Part shown: piece by piece, positions 11,955 through 23,239 of the stretch | Layout of the letters: every line of letters begins with the position of its first letter | Position numbering within the stretch: the first letter of the stretch is position 1 | Assembly (NCBI GenBank): GCA_949825065.1 | Contig: OX463842.1 | Coordinates: 3,605,191-3,669,190 of the forward strand | Direction: 5' to 3' | Length of the DNA stretch: 64,000 nt | Origin: Odontocerum albicorne | Taxonomy: Eukaryota; Arthropoda; Insecta; Trichoptera; Odontoceridae | Translations under genes and position numbers: made by a program | Notes under the pieces: model-generated | What the model was told of the DNA's origin: nothing | The model's input: the letters and a program-made list of their open reading frames with translations, nothing else | The model's database searches: none

Positions 11955-12180
11955 TCTGAGATGATTATTGATTACATTGGTGGGGTGTATCTCGGCCGGG
12001 GGAATGTTTGTGGGATGAGCCCGGACCTTTTAATGTCTTCTTTCTTCAATGTATTTTTTTTTGTCTTCTATTTATTTTCTGTGTGTTTTCTCTTCGTATT
12101 CTACATGTTCAAGGTTATGGACTGAAAAACATCTGGTGTCCCCGTGGCTGGGCTCGCCCTATATTGGTGGGGTGTATCTT
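11955..12180 (+). repeat. Dispersed repeat P, copy 2
   Basis: Two partial units: ATTGGTGGGGTGTATC at about 11977 and again at about 12161, with CGGGGGAATGTTTGTGGGAT and GAGCCCGG between them. It corresponds in the opposite orientation to 30600-31110. It follows a LINE remnant and may be that LINE's 3' UTR, which would make P a LINE tail with internal tandem units; this is inference. Confidence 0.55.
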
Positions 12181-12190
12181 TTTTTTTTTT

Positions 12191-12329
12191 ACCTGGCGAG
12201 TGTATTGCCATGTGGCAATCTCTTCCAACCAACCAGAAAGATGTTTTTATAGGCCCTAAGTGTTAACCAGACTGGAATAATATTAAAAAAAAAATCTGGG
12301 TTCCAGCGAGGATCGAACCCGCAACCTCC
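12191..12329 (-). mobile_element. tRNA-derived SINE inserted next to repeat P
   Basis: Poly(T), ACCTGGCGAG, then the tail stem-loop ATTGCCATGTGGCAAT, the body with AACCAGACTGGAAT, and the B box GGATCGAACCC. The head is cut off after CAACCTCCGA where mariner-derived sequence begins. The poly(T) start on this strand is a poly(A) end on the SINE strand. Confidence 0.75.
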
Positions 12330-12569
12330 GAATTGAGGGAATAAAGCATTAAATTGAACGCAAACAGAAGCAGGTGTCGAAAATGCTCACTTTCGTCTAC
12401 TTGATATACCATTTTGAAGGCTTGTAATCAAATAAAATAATATACGTCACGTAAAAGCAAACACAATATCTTCTAGAGACATTTTTTTTCTTTCAAATGA
12501 CTTATAACATTTACCATTTTGTTTTACTTTTGGTGCTCATTTTTAAATTGGGAAAAAACGGACACAACT
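12330..12569 (-). mobile_element. Mariner family F, one arm
   Basis: Right arm of a mariner-derived element also present at 18062, 48491, 57870 and 61029. It runs from TTGAACGCAAACAG through GGTGCTCATTTTTAAATTGG to CGGACACAACTTG, where the terminal repeat is interrupted by a SINE poly(T). A short inverted piece of the same element (GAGGGAATAAAGC) precedes it. Confidence 0.7.
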
Positions 12570-12581
12570 TGTTTTTTTTTA

Positions 12582-12697
12582 CCTGGCGAGTTTATTGTCA
12601 TGTGGCAATCTCTTCCAACCAACCAGAAAGCTGTTTTTATAGGCCCTAAATGTCAACCAGACTGGAATCCTATTTAAAAAAATCTGGGTTCCAGCGA
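12582..12697 (-). mobile_element. SINE inserted into a mariner end, head missing
   Basis: Same tail and body as the SINE at 12191, with stem-loop-like TTGTCATGTGGCAATC. It stops at GGTTCCAGCGAG without the tRNA-like head. Because its poly(T) interrupts the mariner terminal repeat, it is younger than the mariner copy. Confidence 0.7.
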
Positions 12698-13654
12698 GCG
12701 CTTCTGTCAATAACACTGTATAATATACCAACTACTTGTATTACCTGCTACTACTCTTATTTTGCTTCCCTTGGAGCGCTTCTGTCAATAACCTGCTACT
12801 ACTCTTCGATGTGAACGTGCTTCCAAGATGTAAAATATTCTATTTTAAAAAAACATAGCACAGTTTGTTAAGCTTTTAAACTTGTTTGAGTTTAATTTAT
12901 GCTTTTTACAATCAAAAATATTTTTATTACATACATATATACCGTCAAGCCCTGTCTTTTTTAGGGTAGATAGAAAGAATACATATCCATGAATTTCTAT
13001 CCATGCACACGGCCCTCATGTCATGCAGGTTCTCCTGTATCTCACACTTCGTACCTTTTATTTAGTAAAAAAATCTCCAACTATCTCCTTTCACCCTATT
13101 TTATGAAAAACTATGCTTGGTAAATGAAAAAAAAAGTTAAAAGAAAACATTTGCGAAAATATGAAAAATGCATCACAAAAGGATTAAGTAAAGTATTACT
13201 TAACAACCCCTTTGAACAACCACCCCTTTCCCCAAGACGCAGCTTTCCATTAAGAGTTAGGTGGTAAACCTCGACTCCGGTTACCCGGGGATTTGCGGTT
13301 CTCACCGCAGCCAATCTTCGAGACCAGAACCGCTTCTCAAAACTAACTGTTTATCTAGCTACTTGTCAAACCAACCCCTTGGCTCTGTCAACTTGGTAGA
13401 TGGGCTTATATTCGGTACTTCTCCTTCGAGATGTTCATTTAACTTGGGTAATGGACATCCTATTATTGGAAGTGAGTTCGTTTTGTTGAATTGTGACTAC
13501 GCTAACAGCCTGAATTTCTCCAGCATCAAGAATTGGTATTATTTAACGTCATTAAGAGAATCATATGACATCCAAATTTTACCCATGTTTATATTCTTCC
13601 TAATTTTCCTTGTACTCTGCACAGTATTGTATTAGACACCAATTTAATTATAAA
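12698..13654. other. Unassigned; local 34-bp duplication and undetermined ORFs
   Basis: GAGCGCTTCTGTCAATAAC occurs twice, near 12695 and 12775, so the SINE junction region is locally duplicated. An open frame of 124 codons at 13261-13635, opposed by one at 13111-13314, has mixed composition and no domain I recognise. Confidence 0.4.
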
Positions 13655-13836
13655 CAGTGCAATCTGGTAGGGTATTTGCATCTAATAATCTATTATAACA
13701 AATAAGAGAGATGTTTAAGAGGCTTTATGTGAAAACCAGACTGAAATCCTATTTACAAATATCTAAGTTTCAATGGGAACCGAACCAGCAACCCCCAGAT
13801 CGGCAGACAGACATCTTACAAACTAAGCCATGGAGG
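13655..13836 (-). mobile_element. Diverged SINE copy
   Basis: The tail is recognisable as GCAATCTGGTAGGG near 13658, then AAAACCAGACTGAAATCC, a weakened B box GGGAACCGAACC and head residues CTAAGCCATGGAGG. More substitutions than in the 26.5-kb copy point to an older insertion. Confidence 0.65.
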
Positions 13837-14154
13837 TATATATTGTACTATAAGGTAGTCTAAAATTCTTAGAAAATAATCATTTTACGCGTGTGTAGTT
13901 TAATTATTATTTGATCTACAGTTCATGACAAAATCAGATAATCTAAAAAAACTTTATAAAAAAGCATACCAAAATATCACCAACACAACCCGTTTACATG
14001 ATTTACATTTAAAAATCTGATAACCTTAAAGTAATATTCTTCAAATTATAACCAAAATTCTAAAGTTGTGGCAGTTGAAAAGGAAAAGTTAATGTAATAT
14101 TTGGATGAATAAAGCCAGAAAATATTTTTTAAATCTGCTTTTTGGAAAGTACAC

Positions 14155-14196
14155 ATGTTCTCAGATGTACTTCCCAAAAAGTACATCTGAGAACAT
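14155..14196. repeat. Perfect 16-bp-arm hairpin
   Basis: ATGTTCTCAGATGTAC at 14155-14170 and its exact inverted complement at 14181-14196, separated by TTCCCAAAAA. A further GAGAACATATG follows at 14206. It lies 35 bp before the 47-bp minisatellite. Confidence 0.85.
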
Positions 14197-14229
14197 ACGT
14201 ACTACAGAGAACATATGTAGTAGGTGAGT

Positions 14230-14986
14230 GGCAAAAATAAACTAAGTCTACAGGTCACTAAACAATATAAATGCAAACAAAAAATAAACGAAGTCTACAG
14301 GTCACTAAACAATATAAACGCGAATCAAAAATAAACTAAGTCTACAGGTCACTAAACAATATAAACGCAAACTCAAAATAAACTAAGTCTACAGGTCACT
14401 AAACAATATAAACGCAAATCAAAAATAAACTAAATCTACAGGTCACTAAACAATATAAACGCAAACCAAAAATAAACTAAGTCTACAGGTCACTAAACAA
14501 TATAAACGCTAACCAAAAATAAACTAAGTCTACAGGTCACTAAACAATATAAACGCAAACCCAAAATAAACTAAGTCTACAGGTCACTAAACAATATAAA
14601 CGCAAACCAAAAATAAACTAAGTCTACAGGTCACTAAACAATATAAACACAAACCAAAAATAAACTAAGTCTACAGATCACTAAATAATATAAACGCAAA
14701 TCAAAAATAAACTAAGTCTACAAGTCACTAAACAATATAAACGCAAACCAAAAATAAACTAAGTCTACAGGTCACTAAACAATATAAACGCAAACCAAAA
14801 ATAAACTAAGTCTACAGATCACTAAACAATATAAACGCAAACCAATAATAAACTAAGTCTACAGGTCACTAAACAATATAAACGCAAACCAAAAATAAAC
14901 TAAGTCTACAGGTCACTAAACAATATAAACGCAAACCAAAAATAAACTAAGTCTACAGGTCACTAAACAATATAAACGCAAACCAA
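14230..14986. repeat. 47-bp minisatellite, 16 units
   Basis: Sixteen head-to-tail units in constant 47-bp steps (CAGGTCACTA at 14251, 14298, 14345 and so on to 14956). The core reads AAAATAAACTAAGTCTACAG then GTCACTAAACAATATAAACG. Units differ by a few single-base changes (CAGATCACTA, CAAGTCACTA). Its high regularity implies recent amplification. Confidence 0.95.
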
Positions 14987-14999
14987 ACTATATGAGATC

Positions 15000-15660
15000 T
15001 GCCAAAATAATGGTTCACAATTGCGTGTTAGTGTCAATATGAAAAGAAAACATGGACGAGGAAAATTTATTTAAAGAGTCGAGTAAATGCAGTGGAAATG
15101 CGTACACTGATGCGTGCGGTATGCATGTGCTATAAATGTATGTAAGTAGGGTGAAAAAGAGCACGTAAAGTTGGTTTGGACATGTATAACTGATGAATGA
15201 TGAAAGACTAACCATGTATTTATAAGTAGAGTTGAAAGAGGGTGACCGAGAAAATATCATTGGACCAAGAGAGTGTGAATAAATTAATGATAAGCAGGAA
15301 AAGAAACAGATGAAACATTGTGATGATAATAATAATAAAAGAAAAGTTTATATAGCGCTGTTTAGAGAACAGACTCTCTTCTTTTGGCGACCTAATTCAG
15401 GATTCGAACCCATTATTATGTACGATGAGGTGATTTGGACATGTTAAATAGATGGGAGCCGAAAAATACACTTAACAAATTCACAATGAAAACATGAGTA
15501 TAAATTGTGTTAGAAGACTATCGAGAATATTATGGTTGGGCCGAGTAAATTAAACAGAATGAACTATAAGATATGGTGTATGGATGTAGAGGAGGCGAAG
15601 GAAGTGTGTCGCGATAAGAAAGTTTGGCACCCTGATTTATTTGCCTACTCCAATATGGAG
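15000..15660 (+). mobile_element. Heavily decayed LINE remnant (family Q)
   Basis: Around 15155-15250 a segment with GAAAAAGAGCACGTAAAG, TTTGGACATGT and GAATGATGAAAGACTAACC resembles the 'GHVERMNEDRLTK' stretch at the end of LINE ORF2, and recurs at 33715-33955. Related sequence seems to lie in the opposite orientation at 16480-17040 and 23240-23745. No intact frame remains. Confidence 0.4.
15326..15412 (+). repeat. Short repeat O, copy 1
   Basis: ATAATAATAATAAAAGAAAA then GTTTATATAGCGCTGTTTAG and AGAACAGACTCTC, ending near GATTCGAACCCA. The same core is found at 34890, 49742, 53521 and 63650. The end resembles a Pol III B box, so a small SINE is possible. Confidence 0.6.
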
Positions 15661-16220
15661 GCATGATAGATTTTCTGTATGAATACATTCAAAAGAACTA
15701 CTTTACCATATATGAAACTTACTACGAAATTATTTTCTACCAGCATTGGAGATTTTTCCCTGAACTTTAAAGAGGATCACCAAGTTTAGAATATTTATTT
15801 CTCACATAACGGCAGAAGCCTTTACAAAATATCCTAAGTTTTAATTCAACAAAATACGAGTATATTAAATTTACTTGTAGAACTAATGACATTTAAGCCA
15901 ACTGTATGACGAATAGTACGTATGCAAGTAAAAAAAATAATTAAATCAATCGGAACCAAATTTTAATCCTTTAAATAAAAAAGAAGCAAATATACGAGCA
16001 TGTACTCGTGGTGTGATTATGGTTTTATTCTCTCTAATTTATTTTAAAAACAATGAACATTCTTAATTTAAAACAATATGTTGTAATCTGAATTAAATTC
16101 TCTGATCTAATTATTCTACAACCATCAGCTATAGAAATGAATTATTATTTTGGTAATCGAAATAATTTTGGAGATTTCAATTCCTAGATACTTCTATTTC
16201 GTATGTTGAATAATTGTGAA
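15661..16220. other. Unassigned AT-rich DNA
   Basis: No open frame above 60 codons and no repeat partner noticed. Confidence 0.45.
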
Positions 16221-16244
16221 TTCTATTGTTTCTATCTAGTGGTC

Positions 16245-16475
16245 GATTCAGCGAATGGAACCAAACGCATGACTATTGAATGTTTTTTTTTTTAAACTTT
16301 TCAGATGAAAAATGTCTTAATTTTAACTGTTAATTCAGCGAATGGACCAAATGCATGAGTGTTGAATGTTTTTTTTGAAAACTATTCAGATAACGGATGT
16401 CTTGATTTTAGCAGTCGATTCAGTGAATGGAACCGAATGCATGACTTTTGAATGTTTTTTGTAAACTTTTCACAT
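16245..16475. repeat. Three diverged tandem units of about 86 bp
   Basis: GATTCAGCGAATGGAACC at 16245, AATTCAGCGAATGGACC at 16332 and GATTCAGTGAATGGAACC at 16417 start three units that continue with GCATGA..TTGAATG, a T run and ATGTCTT..ATTTTA. Substitutions and T-run length differences show an old array. Confidence 0.8.
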
Positions 16476-16479
16476 CACA

Positions 16480-17040
16480 CATCTAAAAAAAATTCTCAAA
16501 CATACCATCACACCGTTTTCCTGTCAGTATAAACTTAATCTTTCACCTCATCTACATCCATACCGAGTCCCATACAAGTGTCTTACAACATATTTTACTT
16601 GATCCAACCACATTTTCCGTGGCTTTCCTCAACCACACCACCTCCACTCACATTTATCTTAGTATTTCTTAATTCATTCATGCTACATGTCCAAACTATC
16701 TCAACGTACTCTTCTTCATCTTACTTAATACATCAGCAAAAAGTTTGCACTCGTCTCTATTCATTTCATTCCGTATTCTGTCCTACATTGTTATCCCATG
16801 TATTTTACTACCTGTGCGCCTTTCTACAACATTTATTCGACTCCATGCAATGTTTTCCACGTGCATGTTTCTCTTCCATACATCGATGCTGGTACTAGAA
16901 CACAGAAGTGGATTATAAGCTTAGTAGATGTGGATACTGTCCACTTCGAGTATGAATGTTTTAGTGCCCCATCGACATTGTTTCCTATCGCTTACCGAAC
17001 TTTTCTTCAGCTGTATCTTTCCATTCTTACCATAGTCTAA
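16480..17040 (-). mobile_element. Decayed LINE-like remnant (family Q), inverted
   Basis: Shares CATATTTTACTTGATCCAACC, CATTCATGCTACATGTC and AACTATCTCA with 23240-23745 in the same orientation. The minus strand resembles the 3' part of a LINE reading frame, but only short blocks survive. Confidence 0.35.
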
Positions 17041-17575
17041 CTCTTCTTCGCACGCCATTCATTCTTCTTCCTCTTCCTATAGATCATGATCTGTTTCTTC
17101 CGCTTGTTCCCCTTCTTGTGACGTGGATTGCCAGCTGGCACGCCATCTCTTCAGAGGTCTTCCCGGTAATCTTCTTCCGGCTGGGTTCCCTTGAAGGGCG
17201 ACACGTGGAAGTCTGTCGTCTTGCATTCTGTTTACATGTTCGTTCCAGTATCGCATTCGTTGTCTTTCCCACCTGACGATGTCTTCCGTACTACACTTTC
17301 TCCTTATTTCGGTGTTTCCGGATTATACATCTCAGTGTTTTCATTTCCGAGGTTCTCAGGAGAGATTTTGTTCTAGATGTGTCTGCTCTGGTCTCTGTTC
17401 CGTAGGTGGCTATCGGTTTCACGCGTGTCTTGTATATTCTGACTTTGCTTTCTACTCTCATGTATTTATTATTCCACACCGGTGTTCTTTGGCATCCCGA
17501 TATTGCAGCCGTCTTATTGACCTGTTTCATCATACAGATTTCCATTGCTATTGATGCTCACTCCATTCATTCGAG
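17041..17575 (-). mobile_element. LINE family C, 5'-truncated copy
   Basis: The minus strand codes at 17545-17291 for the ORF2 stretch with NKTAAISGC..TPVWNNKYM and [24 protein letters not shown], followed after a frameshift by the arginine-rich end. The 3' end lies at the left in (CTT/TTC)n. It is nearly identical in layout to 24312-25369, and RTE-like by its motifs and simple-repeat tail. Confidence 0.75.
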
Positions 17576-17817
17576 ACATACGAGTATAAATAAGTTTTCT
17601 CAAGAGTATTTACTTGATTCAACTTACAAAAGAGCTGACTTTCTAAAATACGCTATATAAATTGTCGTTTTATTATTGTCCAACTTAAACAAATAGCTAT
17701 CCCTTATCCGTCATTGCTTACTTTATTGTACAGTTTAATACCAAATATTATTTTACAATCACTCTTCCTTAGTGTCTACGTTTCTCTTCCTTACTTCGTA
17801 TTTTTTTTTATTATTTA

Positions 17818-17994
17818 ACCTGGTGAGCCTATTACCATGTGGAAATATCTTACAACCTACCAGAAAGTTGTTTTAATGGAACCTTAGTAAAAACCAGACT
17901 GGGATCTCAATTTATTAAATCTGGCTTCCAGAGGGATCGAACCCGCAACCTCCAGACCAGCAGACAAGAATCTTACCACCAGGCCACGGAGGCC
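17818..17994 (-). mobile_element. tRNA-derived SINE
   Basis: ACCTGGTGAGCC tail, ATTACCATGTGGAAAT in place of the stem-loop, AAAACCAGACTGGG body, B box GGGATCGAACCC and head ACCACCAGGCCACGGAGG. The tail stem is partly destroyed, consistent with an old copy. Confidence 0.75.
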
Positions 17995-18061
17995 GTCTGT
18001 TCGTAATAATTAAATACTGTTATGCCCACAGAAACACATAGGAAACTTAAAATCAACAAAT

Positions 18062-18333
18062 TTCGCAATATCGCGAGCAGCTTTGGCAGCTTTATTCCCT
18101 CGATTGAACGCAAACAGAAGGAGGCGTCGAAAATGCTCCCTTTTGTCTGCTTGATATTCCGTTTTGAAGGCTTGTAATCAAATAAAATAATATATGTAAC
18201 GTAAAAGCAAACACAATAGCTTGTAGAGCAGAACATTTTCTTTCGAATGACATATAACCTTTACCATGTTGTTTTACTTTTGGTGCTCATTTTTAATTTG
18301 AAAAAAACGAACACAACTTGTGTTAACACCCAA
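18062..18333 (-). mobile_element. Mariner family F, one arm with intact end
   Basis: Starts in former transposase sequence (CGCGAGCAGCTTTGGCAGC), passes TTGAACGCAAACAGAAGG and GGTGCTCATTTTTAATTTG, and ends in TGTTAACACCCAA followed by TA. The opposite end is absent, so it is a truncated copy. Confidence 0.7.
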
Positions 18334-18995
18334 TATTTTCATAGATTACATATATGTGTTCAATAGACTATAGAAAAGGTGTAACCAATTTAAAATGACA
18401 ATTGAAAATGCGCAAGCATTTCATATAAACGAAAAAAACATCTACGAATCTGGACAAACAGTTCTTGAAATCCCATTTATAGTATTAATTTTTTATTGGA
18501 TTTTTTCAACTATTGTTGGTTTCGCCATACAATACACTATTTAAATTAAATGTTAAAATAATGAAATCAATAAATTTGAATTCGGAACGCAAATACTTTG
18601 TACAAATATGTAGTCGGGTCGATTTCATTATGATTATTTTATTTTCAGATAAAATTTATCCACGGAGGGGTTTTTCAATTGTAATGAATTGACAAATTTT
18701 AATTATTACAAGCCGCACTGTACAAGTCAGGGGTAACAAATCAATTTATTACTGGTTATGATTGGCTGCAGTTTCATAGGGTAACTAGTACTTATGCGAT
18801 ATATAAACACCATCATCTTTAGCTACTTTTGATACGGAAACTGACACAAACTGACTCCTATTTCAAACTTGTCTGTCTTGTGAATATCGTCTCCAATTTC
18901 TGCCGTCATCTATCAAATATTATCACATTAATTTGCATATGGTTTGTGAATAATTGTCTACTGGTTCTGGAAGTCCAATCAATGAGTTCAATTTA
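18334..18995. other. Unassigned AT-rich DNA
   Basis: A short 60-codon frame at 18829-19011 runs into the LINE tail and is not credible. No repeat or gene is recognised. Confidence 0.45.
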
Positions 18996-19600
18996 TTTTT
19001 TATTTATTTAACACTTTTATTACAAGACAATCTGGCGGGTTTATTGCCAGGTGGCAATCTCTTTCAACCAATCAGACAAAGTAAATGAAGCAAGTTACGT
19101 GGTCGCATAAATCATTCAAATGACTATCCATCCCCACGAAATCCATAAACATACGCGAGAATATGCCCACGAACCCCACAAAGACGGACAATCCCCCGAA
19201 CATTATTTTTCATATAAAGTGAGATATCATCAATCAAAAGGAAAGGAAAGGATGGTGGAGAGGAAAGGAAAAGAAAAATCAGGAATAAAACACGTTATTT
19301 TACTGACTAGAAATTAAGAGTTTTTCCAGTCGCTTCTTAAAGCATGCCAAGGACGGAGCGAGTCTTATATTGGTTTGTAACTGATTTCAGAGTCTCACTG
19401 CATGGACAGTAAAGGACGACGTAAAGAAAGAGGAGCGGTGAACTGGAAAGGCCAATAAATAATCTCTGTTTGAGCGTAGCGCTAATCCATGATTGGAAAG
19501 ACGCTGAACATTTTCGGCGAGATAAGAGGGGGCGGCGGTACAGTTAAGGATAGTATACAATAGAGACAGTATGTGAATTTGACGTATATTTCTAACATCT
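18996..19600 (-). mobile_element. LINE family A, 5'-truncated copy 3
   Basis: Tail ATTGCCAGGTGGCAAT near 19042, 3' UTR to about 19320, then minus-strand ORF2 end (SNHGLALRSNRD, FPVHRSSFF, HAVRL) up to the motif IDVRNIRQIHIL near 19600. Small lesions near 19380 break the frame. Confidence 0.75.
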
Positions 19601-19714
19601 ATCATCTATCGTTAAAGGATCAAATTATATGACTCACCCAGTTCAGCTTCTGCTTTTTTTTTCAGAAACTTTGGTGACTTGTTGTTACAATATCGCGGAT
19701 AAACAAATAATTAA

Positions 19715-19880
19715 CAGCGACATATTTTTTTTAACGGTACAACCCTAACGGTTTCAAATTTTTCACCTCATCATCAGGAGAGCACAAAGTCTTGTTTGTA
19801 TATAAACTGGAATGAACAGTTTTTGACTAAACCAATTGCAATGTCTTTAAACCTCCACAGTATTAATTCCTTAAATGTGA
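19715..19880 (-). repeat. Copy of one arm of the 3.2-kb foldback repeat
   Basis: AACGGTACAACCCTAACGG, GTTTCAAATTTTTCACCTC and ATCATCAGGAGAGCAC match the right part of 3140-3545 in inverse orientation. TGTCTTTAAACCTCCACA then matches the inverse of 3155-3180. The other arm is not seen. Confidence 0.5.
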
Positions 19881-20150
19881 ATAATATTCAACTTAAATAT
19901 CTTTTTTTAAACCATCATGGATATCTTGGATTTGTGATCAAAAGTTCTTTGTTAGTATCTCAACAACACTTTTACTTCCAATAATTCGTCGGTGTTTAAC
20001 GACATCGTGCATCACTCTTAATAATATATTTTGCATCAGCATTGCATTACTACAACTTTTAGTTTACTTCTGTGGGTTTGAGCGTTTCTAGCCCATTGGT
20101 TAATAAAGAGAAGACGAAACACGAGGCATACATTTTGATATTTATTTTTA

Positions 20151-20613
20151 TTTAACACTTTTATTACAATACAATCTGGCGGGCGTATTGCCAGGCGGCA
20201 ATCTCTTCCAACCAACCAGACAAAAGTAAATGAAGCAAGTTATGTGATCGCATAAATCATTCAAATGACTACCCATCCCCACAAAATCCACAAACACATA
20301 CGTGAGCACATGCCCACGAACCCCACAAAGACGGGCAATCACCGGAACATTATTTTTCATATAAAGTGAGATATCATCAATTAAAAGGAAAGGAAGGGAT
20401 GGTGGAGAGGAAAGGAAAAGAAAAATCAGGAATGAAACTCGTTATTTTACTGACTAGAAATTAAGAGTTTTTTTCAGTCGCTTCTTTAAGCGTGCCAATA
20501 ACGGAGCGAGTCTTATATTGGTTTGTAACTGATTCCAGAGTCTCACTGCATGGACAGTAAAGGACGACGTAAAGAAAGAGGAGCGGTGAACTGGAAAGGC
20601 CAATAAACAATCT
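20151..20613 (-). mobile_element. LINE family A, 5'-truncated copy 4
   Basis: Tail stem ATTGCCAGGCGGCAAT near 20187-20202, 3' UTR carrying the small open frame at 20360-20148, then ORF2 end (FPVHRSSFF to LKKTLNF) to 20613, where similarity stops at AATAAACAATCT. Confidence 0.75.
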
Positions 20614-21528
20614 TTGATACACCAGTACCTGAATATTAAGAAGTCTGGTGGAAACCTCAAGATATAATATAAATTCAGTGATCACAGTGACTGTACGGCA
20701 CTTGTACAAATAACTGTAACATAGGTGGGTGACTGCTGCGCAATCCTTGGAGAATTCAGGTGAATTAATTCCAAAGGCGTCGATGAAAGTTTGCAGGGTA
20801 GAGATTCCTCTTATGGCAGGCTGTAGCAGGTCTCAAGTAAAGCACAATATGTAGAGTGAACTGAGAATAATGCTTTATTTTGAAAGGGGCCGTTCTTATG
20901 AACGGTCAATCGCTCATCGCAAGCGCTATTTTTCGCCACTGCCTGCGCTCACACCTCGCAAAATACCACAATTTTTGAGAGTTTGCGCAATGCAGAGGCC
21001 GGCCAGCCAGCGATATAGTCTCGACGACCGTCCATAAGTCTATATTTCGGTTGCGGTCGTGACAACGCACGGACCTAAACAAACATAAAAATACATACAA
21101 AAACCAAACAGATATCAAGAATTTACATATGAAATTATAACCAAATCTATATGTAACATATTGAACAATTAAGGAACTAGTCCTTATTTGTTTTATGATG
21201 ACGCATACGTCTGATACAGTGACCCATCACAAAAAACATAACTTTTGAAATATCGTTCATGTTGATCCTAAGTACTTTTACAAGACGTTGAACGATCTAA
21301 GTGTGGACCATTAATACGAGTAGATCTCCGAATGGACTAAGAAGTATAGTTTACTTATCAATCCTTCAAAATCTGAAGGATCTTTATAAGAAGTCTTCAG
21401 CTTCTTGGCAAATTGAACGCTGACTTACTTCCTCCAATATTATTCAGTAGCTCTATTATGGCATAAAATAAAATAGTTAGAAACCGAGAAATGTTATTAA
21501 CTAACACACTTTCACGGTGAGATCATGA
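20614..21528. other. Unassigned, with a GC-richer block
   Basis: 20880-21080 is clearly less AT-rich than its surroundings (GGCCGGCCAGCCAGCGAT), with CGCTCATCGCAAGCGC and CCGTTCTTATGAACGG as short palindromes. The preceding 20640-20870 has no repeat partner here. An LTR fragment is possible, but I see no coding part. Confidence 0.35.
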
Positions 21529-22264
21529 TCTTCTTCAGCTTTCATTCCCTTAAAATGTTGCAAAGATTCCTTACTACTGAAACCAAAATTTTGCTTCTAA
21601 AATCTCTGTGTTTTGCGATTTTTGACTATGCGGACGTCTGTTATTTGGATAATACGAAGGAACAACTGGACAAATTACGATGTCTAAAATTTTCTGATAT
21701 TTATTTTTAACCTGAGAAAATACGACCACATTGCTTTATAACATACTACGAGTAGAAGGAACTAAACTCATTGAACGTTAGAAATAAATGCAAAACTCAC
21801 TTACTGTCATATTTATTTAATATCCTTAACTTTCCCGCCGCCCCCTCTTATCTCGCCGTTCATCATAAATGGCTTTCCCAGTTCACCGCTCTTATATTTG
21901 TTTCGTCGTGATTTACTATCCATGTAAGAATCTGGAACCAGTTACAAACTATTGTTCGACTCGCTCATTTATTGGCATGTTTTAAAAATATCCTAAAAAA
22001 AATTTTCATTTCATGTTAGTTATATAACATATTTCATTCCTAATTTAACTTCTCTCCACCCTCTCTTCCATTTTCTTTTGATACATGATATCTGACTGTT
22101 ATTTTTATATTGTACATAAATTTTGTACATGGGAATAATTCGTTTGAATATTTTTTGCAGCCACGTAACTTCTATTACTTACGGTTGTCTGTTGATTGGA
22201 AGAGATTGCTGCCTGACAATATAAGCCTGCCAGATTATTTTTACAACGAAATGTTAAATAATTA
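21529..22264 (+). mobile_element. LINE family A, 5'-truncated copy 5
   Basis: Starts with GATCTTCTTCAGC, the same point as the 62769 copy. It codes for QRFLTTETKILLLKSLCF and the DYADVCYLD motif, then suffers frameshifts near 21690 and 21830. The 3' part is diverged and the tail stem is changed (GATTGCTGCCTGACAAT), but ACCAGATTATTT-type tail sequence is still present near 22230. Confidence 0.7.
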
Positions 22265-22430
22265 ACTGCAGTGCAGGGAGATAAAAAGATTAATAAGTGA
22301 GGACTCAAGAAAAATGTTTTTTCTGCCATGTCCTTCTCCCATGTTTTCCCTTTATCAAAAGGTAATTAATTAAAATTTCATCCTATACGATATTTATTGT
22401 AAATTGTATTGTATTAAAGTTTTTTGTACA

Positions 22431-22606
22431 ACCTGGCGGGCTTTTGTCATGTGGCAATATATTCCAACCAACCAGAAATATGTTAAAGAAGCCTTAAGTG
22501 AAAACAGAACTGTAATCCTTTTTAAAAAATCTGGAATCGTACGGTAATCGAACCCGCGACATCCGGGCTGGGAGACAAGCATCTTATCAACTAGGCCACG
22601 CAGGTC
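22431..22606 (-). mobile_element. tRNA-derived SINE
   Basis: ACCTGGCGGGC tail, TTGTCATGTGGCAATA, body with AGTGAAAACAGAACTG, B box GTAATCGAACCCG, head CTAGGCCACGCAGGTCG. Moderately diverged; the A-box side is preserved. Confidence 0.75.
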
Positions 22607-23239
22607 GTCGAAGAAAAGAACCGAATGAATTATGTAAAAATGCACACAGTTAGAGAAATGCAATGAATAAAATAAAGAATATATTATTAATTTTTAATAA
22701 TACTTTCGATTACCAACGATAGCGAACCTCTGAAAAAACGTGTATCAGCGTATACACCTAGATTCCTAGAAATGCATATATCCATATCATTGTTCCAATT
22801 AATTAGTTTGCACAAATCATAATGCAGCGCGGGGCCAGGCGGGTGCGTACGCGGCCCCCAGTGCATTGTGCATTGTTAGGGGGTTGCATCGCGCACCACG
22901 CGCCGCAAAACAGATGATCGAATTGCAATTTGCTTAATGCAATTTTATGGCGAAACTTTGTTGTCTGTTCAACGGCGGGAGGGTAAAGTTACAGGGATTA
23001 TTGAAAATGTTATATATTCGTTTACTAGAACTGCTTGTTCAAGTGTATTCGAACAAGATTGTTTATAAATTTACTTGACATATTTTGAAAGAGGAACAGA
23101 GCAGAAGGAAGATTTTTATGGTAAAAAATTTAAGAAGCTGGTGCGTCGAAACGATCATTTGGTTTGAAAAATTATTCCAATAACTTCATATAAAACAACT
23201 TTAAAGTAGAGGGCTCTCAAGGTTTCACATACATGAATA
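22607..23239. other. Unassigned, surrounding a GC-rich island
   Basis: Apart from the island at 22820-22925 the stretch is AT-rich and has no open frame or repeat that I recognise. Confidence 0.4.
22820..22925. other. Short GC- and CpG-rich island
   Basis: A block of about 100 bp with many CpG (GTGCGTACGCGGCCCCC, CATCGCGCACCACGCGCC) in an otherwise AT-rich region. It contains TGCATTGTGCATTGT. No open frame runs through it. It could be a conserved regulatory element or a promoter; no evidence decides. Confidence 0.4.

Noticed and set aside
13111..13635. Overlapping 67- and 124-codon frames as a gene
   Set aside because: No domain, no splice pattern, and both strands are open over the same stretch, which suggests composition rather than coding.
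14230..14986. CRISPR array
   Set aside because: The 47-bp units are contiguous with no unique spacers, and the DNA is eukaryotic. It is a minisatellite.
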